A stretch of DNA of 64,000 bases from Vibrio sp. FE10 (GTDB lineage Bacteria; Pseudomonadota; Gammaproteobacteria; Enterobacterales; Vibrionaceae): assembly GCF_030297155.1 (NCBI RefSeq), contig NZ_AP028067.1, positions 2,976,001-3,040,000 on the forward strand, written 5' to 3'. The notes under the pieces are model-generated. The model worked only from the letters and a program-made list of their open reading frames with translations, made no database searches and was not told the DNA's origin. The translations under genes were made by a program, and so were the position numbers. Positions 18,808 to 28,596 of this stretch are shown in pieces. Position 1 is the stretch's first letter. The number at the start of each line of letters is the position of its first letter.

Positions 18808-18844
18808 TGGTGCTTCACTAAGCGGTACATGAGATGAGATCACA

Positions 18845-19390
18845 TCATACCGCTGGTTGTAACTTTTCTAAGAATTCTGCCAATGTCTCGGCTAGTACAT
18901 CACGATTTTTGGTGCCTAAGCGCTCTAGAATCACGTTACCCGTCAGGTTACAGATAGAGATAACATCCAATTCAGCGTCAGTCGCTGCGATGAAAACTGT
19001 TGGCTTTAACTTCAAACGACGTTGGGTCACTAGGTGACCTAAAATATTTTCTTGCAGGCATTCGAAGTCTTCATCACTCCAAATCTGTAATAACGTCAGA
19101 TCGTTACCATCAAAGGTTGCGTTCATATCTGCGCTGTATTGTGCGCCGTAGAAAGTTTTGATGTCTTCATGCAGCGTCAACTCGATACCTGTTTCAACGT
19201 TAGTGAAATCAGCGAATTGCTCACGTGGATAGTTTTTCCATAACACGGCATCGCCGCTCTTTTCTTCTACGCAAGGCGACACAATATCCACCAACTCCTC
19301 ATTGCGAGGTAAACTTTGGTGTTGCAGTTGCCACGCGTCAACGTATCGCTGACTAAAAGAAAGTAGTGCGTCTTGAGCACGTTGAGTCAT
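18845..19390 (-). CDS. syd: SecY-interacting protein Syd
   Basis: The protein is 181 aa, identical in length to E. coli Syd, and shares its distinctive blocks ([46 protein letters not shown]). Syd binds SecY at the cytoplasmic face of the membrane and is thought to act in checking the translocon. It is soluble, with no signal peptide. It is divergent from queF with a 131-base gap that holds both promoters. The syd-queF pairing is what I recall from other Vibrio genomes. Confidence 0.95.
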   Translation of the reverse strand: MTQRAQDALLSFSQRYVDAWQLQHQSLPRNEELVDIVSPCVEEKSGDAVLWKNYPREQFADFTNVETGIELTLHEDIKTFYGAQYSADMNATFDGNDLTLLQIWSDEDFECLQENILGHLVTQRRLKLKPTVFIAATDAELDVISICNLTGNVILERLGTKNRDVLAETLAEFLEKLQPAV

Positions 19391-19521
19391 GAAAATCTCC
19401 TAAACACAAAATAATAAATAGAATCGGGGACCTTTCCGTGCCGATTAAGCGATGACTTAATGACAGGGTAATGGGGATTCAGTAAAATCGACCCCATTCT
19501 AATCGAATTTGAAACGAAAGT

Positions 19522-20367
19522 ATGAGCAAATATTCTGACGCAAAAGAGCTAGCGGGTTTAACCCTAGGCCAAAAAACTGAGTACTCTAACCAATACGATG
19601 CAAGTTTATTGCAGCCAGTACCTCGTAGCCTGAATCGTGATGACCTTGCGCTAAACGGTGACCTGCCTTTTGTTGGCCATGATATTTGGACGATGTACGA
19701 ACTTTCGTGGCTAAACAGCAACGGCCTACCACAAGTGGCTGTGGGTGAAGTTTTCATCCCAGCAACCAGCCCAAATTTAATTGAATCAAAATCTTTCAAG
19801 CTTTACTTGAACAGCTACAACCAGACTCAATTTGAAAATTGGAACCAAGTCACTGAACGTCTTACTCAAGATCTGTCGGCATGTGCGGGCGAAACGGTGA
19901 TTGTGAACGTAAACTCAGTAACGGATTACACCAACCAGCCTATCGTAACGATGGAAGGCGACTGTATCGACAACCAAGACATCCAAATCGCCAGCTACGA
20001 TTTTGAAGCGTCACTGCTTGAAGGGGCTGCTGGAGAGCAAGATGTTGAAGAAACACTGCACAGCCACCTGTTGAAGTCGAACTGTTTGATCACCAACCAA
20101 CCGGATTGGGGCAGCGTTGAGATCGCATATTCAGGTAAGCAAATTGACCGTGAAGCTCTGCTACGCTATTTAGTTTCTTTCCGTGAGCACAATGAATTCC
20201 ACGAACAATGTGTTGAACGTATCTTCACTGATATCATGAAATACTGTGGGCCATCGAAGCTAACCGTGTTCGCACGTTACACGCGTCGTGGTGGTCTGGA
20301 TATCAACCCATACCGTTCAACAGAGCAAGATAGACCAAGCCACAATAAGCGTATGGCTCGCCAATAA
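19522..20367 (+). CDS. queF: NADPH-dependent 7-cyano-7-deazaguanine reductase QueF
   Basis: QueF reduces preQ0 to preQ1 in queuosine synthesis for tRNA wobble modification. At 281 aa this is the long bimodular YqcD type. The C-terminal half has the catalytic region [16 protein letters not shown] with the active-site cysteine and an aspartate, and the E(S/L)xxxK-like NADPH block appears as [17 protein letters not shown]. The ATG at 19522 fits the family N-terminus. No other queuosine genes are adjacent. Confidence 0.96.
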   Translation: MSKYSDAKELAGLTLGQKTEYSNQYDASLLQPVPRSLNRDDLALNGDLPFVGHDIWTMYELSWLNSNGLPQVAVGEVFIPATSPNLIESKSFKLYLNSYNQTQFENWNQVTERLTQDLSACAGETVIVNVNSVTDYTNQPIVTMEGDCIDNQDIQIASYDFEASLLEGAAGEQDVEETLHSHLLKSNCLITNQPDWGSVEIAYSGKQIDREALLRYLVSFREHNEFHEQCVERIFTDIMKYCGPSKLTVFARYTRRGGLDINPYRSTEQDRPSHNKRMARQ

Positions 20368-20425
20368 TCAGGCGCAAAGCACTTACTCTTATTTGAAACT
20401 ATCCAATCTTTAAAGGGACATTGAA

Positions 20426-22684
20426 ATGCGTTGGTTATACGTTGTTAGTCTATTTATTTTAAGCTTCAGTACATCGGTCAATGCGTCGGTCTACTCGTCG
20501 GCGTTACTCAACGAGGCTAACAACCTTGTAGAGATTGAGCCGAGCCAAGCAAAACAAATGGCCAACAGTTACCTAACGCTGCGTGTCCTTTCTGATCAAC
20601 GCGAGAAAAGCCCATCAGCGATTTCTCGCGAAGAGACTGACTCTTCGATTCGAACGCCAAACAGCAGCATCGATGCCTACAAAATCTTAGCGAAGGCTGA
20701 GTACAACCTTGGCCATACTCACACTGCCATTCAGCACATCGAAGAAGCCTCTGCACTTGCGAAGACTTATAAACTTGAATATCTGAAGCTTGATCTGCAA
20801 ATACTGAAAGTTAGATTGCTTTGGCTCAGTGATAAAAAGTCGACGAAAGCAAAAACTGAACTCGCCAGTATTGAAGCGAGCCTAGAATCCGTCAACAAAA
20901 CGCTGCGACTAACGGAAGGCATCACCTATCGGTTAATCATGTTGAAGGCGGAGATCGCCTCTTATGAAAACAAAATCGACGAAGCCGAAAAGTACTACCA
21001 AGAGGCAAAAACGTTCCTAGATCAGCGCTACTCTGAAAAAGTCACCATCGATTACCATATCTCTGTTGGTGAGTTTTACCTGACCCACAAAGAATATAAC
21101 CACGCGCTCTCTGAATTGTTGTATGGCTACTGGAAATCAGTAGAAGGCAACCTGAGCTCACGCTTGGCTAAAGTAAACCGCCTGCTTGCGCAGCTTTTCT
21201 TCGAGCGACAAGTTTTAGACAAAGCGCTAGAACACCTTTCTCAAGCCGCTGATTTTTATGATAACTTCGAAAATTCGCCCGTCTTAGCGCAAGTGCTTAA
21301 GAAAATGGGTGATGTGTACTTCTTCCAAGGCAAATACAACCTTGCCCTCGTGCATTTCTTCAACGTTCTTGATCACGAAAGTACTGACCGAGATATCCAC
21401 CAAGTCATTGATATTCGACTCAGTTTATCGGCAACCTATCTGCGTCTTTATAACTACCCATTGGCCGAGCAATACCTAACACGCGCCCTTGAACTGCTTG
21501 AATACACAGATATTCCCAAGCTAGAAGGTCGTGCTGCATTGCTCTCTGCAGGGCTCGCTTATCACCTTCAGCAGAGTGAGGATGTGATTAAACATGCCAC
21601 TCGCGCACTGGAGATCTCGCGCCAGGTTGAGAATATGCGCCTTTCGCAGCGTTCATACTACTTACTCTCTTTGGGTTATGAACAGGCAGGAAAACCGCAA
21701 CAGGCTTTAGAAAACCTTAAGCAGTACAATAGCTTGGTTTCTTTAGAACAACAGAAGCTGAACCGCGTTGGTGAAGATGCTTTCCGCCAACAGAAAGAGT
21801 TCGCCGAGCAAACTCTGCATTATGCCGGACAGGCCCAAGAGCTAGAAAAGTACAAACTGGAACATCGTAAGTTCCAGAAAATATCGTTCGCCCTATTTTT
21901 GTTCAGCATTATCTTGTTCTTCTTTGTGCTGCGCCGTGGTTACCTCATTCAAACCTTGGCCAAAGAAGTCGACTCACTGCGAACAGACTTGTTTACACAC
22001 TCGCGTTCTAAGCTGCCTAATCTCAGAATGCTGAATGCGAAGCTGTCCAACTCACTAGAACAAACCAGCCAGACCTTCGAACAGTGGCAACTTGGCGAGC
22101 TCATTCATGAACCATTGAATGACCGTCTGCGCTTCGTGATGATTGACTTACCTTTCCTACGTAACATGTATACGCAGAACGGTTATAAAGCGGGTCTAGA
22201 GTTAGAAGACGCTTTCGGTGAGTTCCTAAAATCAAAGCTTGAAGGCCCAGCTCGTGTCTATCATTTCTCCGACGCGAACCTGCTTTACATCGAACCTAAC
22301 TCAGACCGAGATTCGTCACCCGAGGCGATGTTTAAAAAGATTCAATCTTGGATTACCAACTTTGAACCGAAGCGTAATATCAACCGAACAATTCGCATGG
22401 GCATCGCTGACTACCCATTCTTGCCTAGAGCTTACACCGCGATTAACGACCAAGAGTTGTTAGATGTATTGTTAATGTCGACGAACCTAGCGCGTGAAAT
22501 TAGTCTTAAAGAGCGAAGCAGTCAATGGGTGTATCTCAAAGCCATTGATAATGCGCCCGCAGCAAGCCTTGCAACAGGTAACATAAGAGAAGCTTGTAAA
22601 CATGCGATTAATCAAGGGTTAATAAAAATACAATCGTCCTACCAGAATGAGGACAACATCAAAAAAATGCTAAAAGATGACTGA
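20426..22684 (+). CDS. Exported TPR protein with degenerate GGDEF-like C-terminal domain
   Basis: This 752-aa protein has a signal peptide (to about VNA), a long array of TPR-like helical repeats (about residues 85-440), one transmembrane helix (ISFALFLFSIILFFFVL, near 490) and a cytoplasmic C-terminal domain. That domain aligns by eye with the GGDEF protein encoded next: HSRSKLPNLRMLNAKL stands where D-x-LT-x-x-x-NR is expected, and RVYHFSDANLLYIEP stands where ARFSGEEFVLLLP is expected. All catalytic and substrate-binding residues are gone, so it cannot be a cyclase. It may act as a sensor whose C-terminus binds a nucleotide or a partner. The gap to the next gene is 118 bases. Confidence 0.72.
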   Translation: MRWLYVVSLFILSFSTSVNASVYSSALLNEANNLVEIEPSQAKQMANSYLTLRVLSDQREKSPSAISREETDSSIRTPNSSIDAYKILAKAEYNLGHTHTAIQHIEEASALAKTYKLEYLKLDLQILKVRLLWLSDKKSTKAKTELASIEASLESVNKTLRLTEGITYRLIMLKAEIASYENKIDEAEKYYQEAKTFLDQRYSEKVTIDYHISVGEFYLTHKEYNHALSELLYGYWKSVEGNLSSRLAKVNRLLAQLFFERQVLDKALEHLSQAADFYDNFENSPVLAQVLKKMGDVYFFQGKYNLALVHFFNVLDHESTDRDIHQVIDIRLSLSATYLRLYNYPLAEQYLTRALELLEYTDIPKLEGRAALLSAGLAYHLQQSEDVIKHATRALEISRQVENMRLSQRSYYLLSLGYEQAGKPQQALENLKQYNSLVSLEQQKLNRVGEDAFRQQKEFAEQTLHYAGQAQELEKYKLEHRKFQKISFALFLFSIILFFFVLRRGYLIQTLAKEVDSLRTDLFTHSRSKLPNLRMLNAKLSNSLEQTSQTFEQWQLGELIHEPLNDRLRFVMIDLPFLRNMYTQNGYKAGLELEDAFGEFLKSKLEGPARVYHFSDANLLYIEPNSDRDSSPEAMFKKIQSWITNFEPKRNINRTIRMGIADYPFLPRAYTAINDQELLDVLLMSTNLAREISLKERSSQWVYLKAIDNAPAASLATGNIREACKHAINQGLIKIQSSYQNEDNIKKMLKDD

Positions 22685-22802
22685 TTTGCGAGCGGTTGAG
22701 ACCTGCAACTCGTGACCTTATTTTCAGTTTTGTTATTATCGATGCAATGGAATTTCATCTAAATGATCGTGATCGGTCTACTCGGCGCTAATTAATACAT
22801 CT

Positions 22803-24368
22803 ATGGGCATTCTCGAACAAGACATTCACGCGCAACTCCACCAGCTGAAAGTTCAGTTGGAACAAGTTCGTTTGACACAGAGAGACACCTCGTTCAAGTT
22901 TATTAGAGAGCAAAAAGTTCTAAAGCGTATCGTCACATCATTAAGTGACGCGTGTGTTGGAAGTAACGAACACTTAGATGAAAACCTTATTGCCCTGCGG
23001 GAAGAGCTAGAAAAGCAAAAAGACATCAGCTCAATGATCCCAAAGTTGGCAGTCTTAGAAAGGATGCTCAAGCAGAAAACGTTGGCTATGGATAAACAGA
23101 ACGGATATCTGGACGATAGCATTAAGCATAGTGGTGAAACGCTACAACGCATAACTGGTCTTCCAGCGCAGTTGAAACGCGACCTACGAAACTTACTTAG
23201 CTTCTCCGAATGCAATGGCAGTCAGAAAGTTGACCACGCCATGAAGCTTCTCAGTATTTATGAGCGTGCCATAAAGATTATGGCGAACAACTCTCGCACT
23301 CATTTTGGCGATACGGCTCAATCTCCTGAGCAAGAATTACTTTCGGACCTTTCCACAGAATTACAGCACTTGATCACTGAACTCGACTTCGAGGGTGAAT
23401 CAGGTGACTTACTTATCGATATTCGAGCAAAGCTACTGCTGGGTGTTTCAACACAAAACCTACTTGAGTTGTCACTTCAGATCCTCAAACTGGTGATTGA
23501 AGGCACTAATTTAGAGCGTAAGAAATCCGAACAGTTTATCGACCAGCTCAATGCATCACTCTCTTCGAGTATCAAAACAGCAGACCAAAATACCGATCAA
23601 AGCCAAAGCTATTTTGAACACCGCCAAGGCCTTAACTCAGAGTTAAGCGACCTTGTCGTCAAAAGCCAAAGCTCGGTTGATAAAGCCACTGACATTACTG
23701 TCTTGAAACAGTCGATCAATCCGCTGCTTAGCGAGATAGCCTCCCTGTCAGAGCGACTCAATCATGCAGAGCAAAAAGAACAAGCTTTGATCGAGAGAAT
23801 GAGTTACGGAAAAACTCAATTAGACTCTCTCTACGAAGTGACCCAAGACTACAGAAAACGTCTTGAAGATCAGGCTCAGCGTATGCTGCTTGATCCACTC
23901 ACTAAGGTCTACAATCGCACCGCTTTTACCGATCGCTTGGAGCTTGAGTACCGTCGTTGGATTCGCGCGCAACACTCGCTGCGAGTCGTGCTATTAGACA
24001 TCGATAATTTTAAAGCCATTAACGATAGCTTTGGTTATACCGCGGGTGATAAAGCACTTAAGATCATCGCAAGAACCATCACCAAAGAAGTCGGTATTAC
24101 TGATACTGTGGCTCGTTTTTCTGGTGAAGAGTTCGTCTTGTTACTCCCAGAACAAACGGATGAATATTGCCATCAGGTGATTCAAAACATTCAAGCTCAA
24201 GTTAGCCGCCTACCTTTTAAATTCCGCGACCAACAGATCACGATTACTCTTTGTGCGGCAAGCACTCAGTTTAAAGAATCTGATACACCGGAAGAAGTGC
24301 TAGAGCGATTAAATAAGACGCTGAATAAAGCAAAACAACGTGGTACCAACCAACTCATATCGCACTAA
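22803..24368 (+). CDS. cdgG: GGDEF-domain protein, CdgG-like
   Basis: This 521-aa cytoplasmic protein has a long coiled-coil-rich N-terminal half (about 1-360) and a C-terminal GGDEF domain (DPLTKVYNRTAF onward). The signature is SGEEF instead of GGDEF, and the product-inhibition I-site RxxD reads GITD. Variants with a changed first glycine can be active in other proteins, so activity is open. By memory of V. cholerae gene order (queF, TPR protein, cdgG, ppnN, xni) this matches CdgG, which affects biofilm there. No membrane segment is seen. A following AT-rich gap separates it from ppnN. Confidence 0.8.
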   Translation: MGILEQDIHAQLHQLKVQLEQVRLTQRDTSFKFIREQKVLKRIVTSLSDACVGSNEHLDENLIALREELEKQKDISSMIPKLAVLERMLKQKTLAMDKQNGYLDDSIKHSGETLQRITGLPAQLKRDLRNLLSFSECNGSQKVDHAMKLLSIYERAIKIMANNSRTHFGDTAQSPEQELLSDLSTELQHLITELDFEGESGDLLIDIRAKLLLGVSTQNLLELSLQILKLVIEGTNLERKKSEQFIDQLNASLSSSIKTADQNTDQSQSYFEHRQGLNSELSDLVVKSQSSVDKATDITVLKQSINPLLSEIASLSERLNHAEQKEQALIERMSYGKTQLDSLYEVTQDYRKRLEDQAQRMLLDPLTKVYNRTAFTDRLELEYRRWIRAQHSLRVVLLDIDNFKAINDSFGYTAGDKALKIIARTITKEVGITDTVARFSGEEFVLLLPEQTDEYCHQVIQNIQAQVSRLPFKFRDQQITITLCAASTQFKESDTPEEVLERLNKTLNKAKQRGTNQLISH

Positions 24369-24721
24369 GCCAGCCCAACGTTTAATTTATTTCATTTTTT
24401 CAAATACTTATCACATACCAATTCCCTCAATGTTTGCTAAGCTAATGATTAACATTCGCTTAACAAGCATTTTTGACAAGCAATACGTATATAAGCTTTT
24501 AAGTCTCTGTATATATGAACCTAAGAATCAGTGTATACGTACTTAAGCATCTGTATATAGGCTCTTAAGCCATTCTAACTAAGTCATTAAGCAACGCTGT
24601 CGTAACCGTTTCGTCTGGTTAACTCTCTCACCTTTAACCAAACACTTTCAACGTTTGCTTCTCACTCTCGAGCCAGAGGGTCACTTCAACGTCCCCCTGC
24701 TCTTTTCAACAAGGAGGCACT
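24369..24721 (+). promoter_or_regulatory. Long leader region of ppnN
   Basis: This 353-base region has no gene. It contains a triple 22-bp repeat (24500-24565), a C/T-rich stretch, and an excellent Shine-Dalgarno (AAGGAGG, about 24711-24717) before the ppnN start. Confidence 0.5.
24500..24565. repeat. Three tandem 22-bp degenerate repeats
   Basis: Three adjacent 22-base units start at 24500, 24522 and 24544. Each begins TAAG and carries a TGTATA core (CTGTATATA, GTGTATACG, CTGTATATA). A fourth TAAG follows. The period is close to two helical turns, so a protein could bind one face of the DNA repeatedly. Confidence 0.7.
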
Positions 24722-26086
24722 ATGATCACTCATATCAGCCCTGCCGGTAGCATGGATTTACTCTCTCAACTTGAAGTTGAGCGTCTTAAGAAAACCGCGT
24801 CTAGTGATCTGTACCAACTGTATCGTAACTGTACGTTAGCGGTACTCAACTCGGGTAGCCACACCGACAATTCCAAAGAGTTGCTCGACAAGTATCAATC
24901 GTTTGATGTTGAGGTCGTGCGCCGTGAGCGTGGTATCAAGCTCGAACTGAGCAACCCGCCAGAGCACGCCTTTGTCGACGGTGAAATCATCAAGGGTATC
25001 CAAGAGCACCTATTCTCCGTGCTGCGTGACATTGTTTACGTCAACATGCATTTAGCCGATAACCAAAGGCTGAACCTAACCAATGCGACTCACATTACCA
25101 ACCTCGTGTTTGGTATATTGAGAAACGCTGGAGCACTCACACCCGGCATTGAGCCGAACCTGATTGTGTGTTGGGGTGGTCACTCAATTAATGCCAGTGA
25201 ATACCAATATACTCGCGAAGTGGGTAATGAATTAGGCCTACGTGAACTGAACATCTGTACCGGTTGTGGACCGGGTGCAATGGAAGGTCCGATGAAAGGC
25301 GCGGCGATTGGTCACGCTAAACAGCGTTATACAGACCATCGTTACTTGGGGCTTACCGAGCCCTCAATCATTGCTGCTGAGCCACCAAACCCAATCGTCA
25401 ACGAACTGGTGATCATGCCAGATATCGAGAAGCGTCTTGAAGCATTCGTTCGTATGGCGCATGGCATCATTATTTTCCCGGGTGGTCCCGGCACTGCCGA
25501 AGAGCTGCTGTATATCTTAGGGATCATGATGCACCCAAATAACGTCGACCAACCTATGCCGATTGTATTAACGGGTTCAAAAGAGAGTGAAGCTTACTTC
25601 CGTTCGATTGATAAATTTATCGGCGAAACCTTGGGTGAAGAAGCACAAAAACACTATGAGATCGTGATTGATGACCCAGCACGCGCTGCGAAAATAATGA
25701 AGCAAGCAATGCCAGATGTGCGCTCTCACCGTAAAGAGACCGGCGATGCTTATAGCTACAACTGGTCGCTGCATATTGAGCCTGAGTTCCAATTGCCATT
25801 CGACCCTACCCATGAGTCTATGGCGGCACTCGACCTGCATATGGATCAGAAAACAGAGAGTCTTGCAGCGAATTTACGTAAAGCGTTCTCTGGGATCGTG
25901 GCAGGTAACGTCAAAGCCGAAGGCATTCTTGAAATCGAGAAACATGGTCCATTCTTGATTGATGGCGACAAAGAACTGATGACCAAGATGGATCGACTGC
26001 TGAATGACTTTGTTGAACAGCATCGAATGAAACTGCCAGGCGGTACGGATTACGTTCCTTGCTATAAGATCGCACCGAGTAACTGA
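24722..26086 (+). CDS. ppnN: Pyrimidine/purine nucleotide 5'-monophosphate nucleosidase PpnN
   Basis: The protein is 454 aa, the same length as E. coli PpnN (YgdH), with a matching N-terminus ([20 protein letters not shown]). It cleaves nucleoside monophosphates to the base and ribose 5-phosphate, and in E. coli it is stimulated by (p)ppGpp. The lysine-decarboxylase-like (LOG) fold shows as [17 protein letters not shown] and the phosphate-binding signature [15 protein letters not shown]. Flanking N- and C-terminal PpnN domains are present. It is monocistronic, with a long leader and a terminator before xni. Confidence 0.96.
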   Translation: MITHISPAGSMDLLSQLEVERLKKTASSDLYQLYRNCTLAVLNSGSHTDNSKELLDKYQSFDVEVVRRERGIKLELSNPPEHAFVDGEIIKGIQEHLFSVLRDIVYVNMHLADNQRLNLTNATHITNLVFGILRNAGALTPGIEPNLIVCWGGHSINASEYQYTREVGNELGLRELNICTGCGPGAMEGPMKGAAIGHAKQRYTDHRYLGLTEPSIIAAEPPNPIVNELVIMPDIEKRLEAFVRMAHGIIIFPGGPGTAEELLYILGIMMHPNNVDQPMPIVLTGSKESEAYFRSIDKFIGETLGEEAQKHYEIVIDDPARAAKIMKQAMPDVRSHRKETGDAYSYNWSLHIEPEFQLPFDPTHESMAALDLHMDQKTESLAANLRKAFSGIVAGNVKAEGILEIEKHGPFLIDGDKELMTKMDRLLNDFVEQHRMKLPGGTDYVPCYKIAPSN

Positions 26087-26262
26087 TCGACCAAGTAACG
26101 GTTATATCTAACGACTGACGTACCAAGTGACTGATAGCAAAGCACTCATTGATCTTAAGGCCTTCATCAGCCCGCGGTCAGAGCTAGTAAGGGATAAAGC
26201 TAATCAAGTTATGGCGTTTACGTCGCTAACGTTTCAACTCACCAAGTGATACGTTACTATAA

Positions 26263-26283
26263 GGGGCTAGCAGCCCCTTTTTT
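26263..26283 (+). terminator. Terminator between ppnN and xni
   Basis: The stem GGGGCT/AGCCCC with a 3-base loop is followed by six T residues. It lies only 23 bases before the xni start, so xni needs a promoter overlapping or downstream of it, or depends on readthrough. Confidence 0.85.
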
Positions 26284-26305
26284 ATTGCCTATTTAGTGGA
26301 AACTT

Positions 26306-27079
26306 ATGTCTATCCATCTTGTTATTATCGATGCCTTAAACCTCATCCGACGCGTGCACTCTGTTCAGCCGGATCCCACCGATATTACAAGAACCATCAC
26401 CACAACGGCTCGCACACTAAACCGAATCCTAAACGAATCACAACCCACGCACATCATCGCGGTATTTGATCATCATCTACAAGATCGAGGCTGGCGCGCT
26501 GAGGTACTGCCTGCCTATAAGCAAAACCGCAAGCCGATGCCAGAGCCTTTAATGAAAGGGCTCGATGCGATTCAGCAAGCATGGTGGGAACTCGGTATTG
26601 ATTCATTGCTTTCAGACGGCGATGAGGCAGACGATCTAGTAGCAACACTCGCGAAGAAAGTGGCTGACCACGGTGAAAAGGTCACGATCATTTCTACTGA
26701 TAAAGGCTATTGCCAACTACTATCACCAACGCTACAGATCCGTGATTACTTCCAACATCGTTGGTTAGATAAGCCCTTCATTGAAGCTGAGTTTGGAGTT
26801 AAACCTGAACAACTGGCAGATTACTGGGGATTAACGGGCGTTAGTTCAAGCCAAGTTCCGGGGATCCCAGGAGTTGGCCCAAAAGCTGCCAAAGAGATCC
26901 TAACCACGTATCCAGATATTGAAGCGGCATTCTTAGCTGAAGATTTACCGAAAAAGTATCGTAAGAAGTTCGATGAGCATATCGAGTCAGCTCGCGTATG
27001 TAAGCTCGTTTCAGCACTCAAAACAGACATCGATTTGGGCTTTAATCTGCAAGATATTCGCTACGAAGCGGTGTCTTAA
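26306..27079 (+). CDS. xni: Flap endonuclease Xni (ExoIX)
   Basis: This 257-aa protein belongs to the 5'-3' exonuclease/FEN family, like the small domain of DNA polymerase I. Visible motifs: the metal-binding N-terminus IIDALNLIRR, the cluster SDGDEADDLVA, the TDKGYCQLL segment and the helix-hairpin-helix GIPGVGPKAAKEIL. It processes 5' flaps in DNA repair and replication. The E. coli homologue binds potassium at the H3TH motif. It is followed by a strong terminator and the insertion element. Confidence 0.95.
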   Translation: MSIHLVIIDALNLIRRVHSVQPDPTDITRTITTTARTLNRILNESQPTHIIAVFDHHLQDRGWRAEVLPAYKQNRKPMPEPLMKGLDAIQQAWWELGIDSLLSDGDEADDLVATLAKKVADHGEKVTIISTDKGYCQLLSPTLQIRDYFQHRWLDKPFIEAEFGVKPEQLADYWGLTGVSSSQVPGIPGVGPKAAKEILTTYPDIEAAFLAEDLPKKYRKKFDEHIESARVCKLVSALKTDIDLGFNLQDIRYEAVS

Positions 27080-27180
27080 TTCGACGTTACAAGCTCAATC
27101 GCTAAAAAGCTCACCGTTAGAGATAGATCAACTATAAATCAATACAATAGCTTAAAAAACCAGTCATTAGAAAGTAGAAA

Positions 27181-27207
27181 AGCCTTAGTCTGAACTAAGG
27201 CTTTTTT
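27181..27207 (+). terminator. Bidirectional-looking terminator after xni
   Basis: A perfect 9-bp stem AGCCTTAGT/ACTAAGGCT with a 4-base loop is followed by TTTTT. On the other strand the hairpin is followed by TTTTCTAC, so it may once have served the convergent TonB receptor gene too. The IS element begins 13 bases further on. Confidence 0.88.
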
Positions 27208-27256
27208 TGGTTTCAACTATGTCCCGTCCTGAAATGTGTTTACACATTGAGGACTA

Positions 27257-27664
27257 ATGATGACCATTCCAAATAAACACCACGTTAAGCGCACTCAGCG
27301 TGATTACACACTAGGCTTTAAATTACAGGTTGTAGACGCCATCGAAAAGGGCGACATGACCTATAAACAAGCCCAATCAATTTACGGCATACAAGGTCGT
27401 TCGACTGTTCTTACTTGGTTAAGAAAGCATGGCAAAATGGATTGGACTACCAACCCAAGGAAGAACACGATGCCTAAATCACCGAGAGCGAATGAAACGC
27501 CTGCCCAAAAAATAAAACGACTTGAACAAGAACTCGAAGATGAACGTCTCAGATGCCTTCTTCTCAATAGGGTTGTTGATATTCTTGATGCTGAGCACGG
27601 GATGTCGCTAAGAAAAAAGTATATAGCGAAGGAGCAAGAAGCCTTCAAAAAGAGAAGAAAGTAA
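27257..27664 (+). CDS. IS3-family transposase OrfA
   Basis: This 135-aa protein has a helix-turn-helix domain (YKQAQSIYGIQGRSTVLTWLRKHG), which binds the terminal repeats, and then a leucine-zipper-like coiled coil (KIKRLEQELEDERLRCLLLNRVVDILD). A second ATG lies one codon downstream. GAGGA is positioned before the start. Near the stop, the frame reads TTC AAA AAG, and AAAAAG at 27647-27652 could serve for -1 frameshifting into orfB, giving the active fused transposase. Confidence 0.93.
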   Translation: MMTIPNKHHVKRTQRDYTLGFKLQVVDAIEKGDMTYKQAQSIYGIQGRSTVLTWLRKHGKMDWTTNPRKNTMPKSPRANETPAQKIKRLEQELEDERLRCLLLNRVVDILDAEHGMSLRKKYIAKEQEAFKKRRK

Positions 27665-27684
27665 GCTTAAGTAAAGCTTGTTCA

Positions 27685-28500
27685 TTGCTCAATATATCTC
27701 GTCAGTGTGTCTATCAGAGAGAAAAGCGTGAGACCACTCGTCAGGCTGTGCTTGCTCCTGTGAAAGGGATGGTGCTTGAGATAAGACGATTCATGCCTCG
27801 GCTGGGAGCTCGTAAGCTCTATTTCTTACTGAAGCCGAAGTTGATAGCTAAGGGAATAAAACTTGGCCGTGATGCTTTGTTTAATTACCTCAGAGAAGAG
27901 CGCTTACTCGTTAAGCCGAAACGAAGTTACACCAAAACAACGAACAGCAGACACTGGATGAAAAAACATCCGAACTTGCTAAAAGAAGTCGTTCCGTCAA
28001 AACCAGAAGAAGTTCTGGTGAGCGACATCACTTATGTTCAGTCAAACGAGGGCGTTCACTACTTGTCATTGGTTACCGATGCCTTCAGCCGTAAAATCAT
28101 GGGGTATGAAGTTAGCAATGAAATGAAAGCGAGCGATGTTGTGAAGGCTTTAGATATGACGGTAAAAACTCGATGTTATTGTCATGCGACAATCCATCAC
28201 TCAGATAGAGGGCTTCAGTATTGCTCAAACCTCTATCAAGAGAAACTTAAAAAGCATGGTATAACTCCATCAATGACTGATGGTTATGACTGCTACCAAA
28301 ACGCGTTAGCTGAGCGGGTCAATGGTATCCTCAAGCAAGAGTTCTTGCTTACTCAGTGCAAAGATCTTCGCGAGTTGAAAACACTTGTTGAAGAGTCAAT
28401 ATATACGTACAACGAAATGAGGCCACATCTCAGCCTAGGTATGAATACGCCAAATAAGATGCATGAAAAAAGCCAGCAACTTGCGTTACTGGCTTACTAA
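27685..28500 (+). CDS. IS3-family transposase OrfB (DDE integrase core)
   Basis: This is the rve-type integrase core of 271 aa as drawn from a TTG at 27685. The frame is open further upstream, through VSLSKACSLLNISRQ, across the end of orfA, so the natural product is probably an OrfAB fusion made by -1 frameshifting. The DDE triad is visible: D in LVSDITYV, D in HHSDRGLQY and E in NALAERVNGILKQEF. An HTH_21-type segment precedes it. No stop or frameshift damages the frame, so the element may be active. Confidence 0.93.
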   Translation: MLNISRQCVYQREKRETTRQAVLAPVKGMVLEIRRFMPRLGARKLYFLLKPKLIAKGIKLGRDALFNYLREERLLVKPKRSYTKTTNSRHWMKKHPNLLKEVVPSKPEEVLVSDITYVQSNEGVHYLSLVTDAFSRKIMGYEVSNEMKASDVVKALDMTVKTRCYCHATIHHSDRGLQYCSNLYQEKLKKHGITPSMTDGYDCYQNALAERVNGILKQEFLLTQCKDLRELKTLVEESIYTYNEMRPHLSLGMNTPNKMHEKSQQLALLAY

Positions 28501-28596
28501 AATCGTCAACGTATTTTAGGACGAGACACTAAGACGAAACATGTCGCTTATATTGACTAACTTCTATTTCTAGAATGACTTGCAGTAAAGAGTGGA

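Larger units (their letters stand above)
27220..28528 (+). mobile_element. Intact IS3-family insertion sequence, 1309 bp
   Basis: The left end TGTCCCGTCCTGAAAT and the inverted right end TGTCTCGTCCTAAAAT are imperfect terminal repeats. The flanking 3 bases are CTA on both sides (27217-27219 and 28529-28531), a target-site duplication of the size made by this family. Inside are two overlapping-frame genes, orfA and orfB, both complete. It has landed between xni and the TonB receptor gene. Confidence 0.95.
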
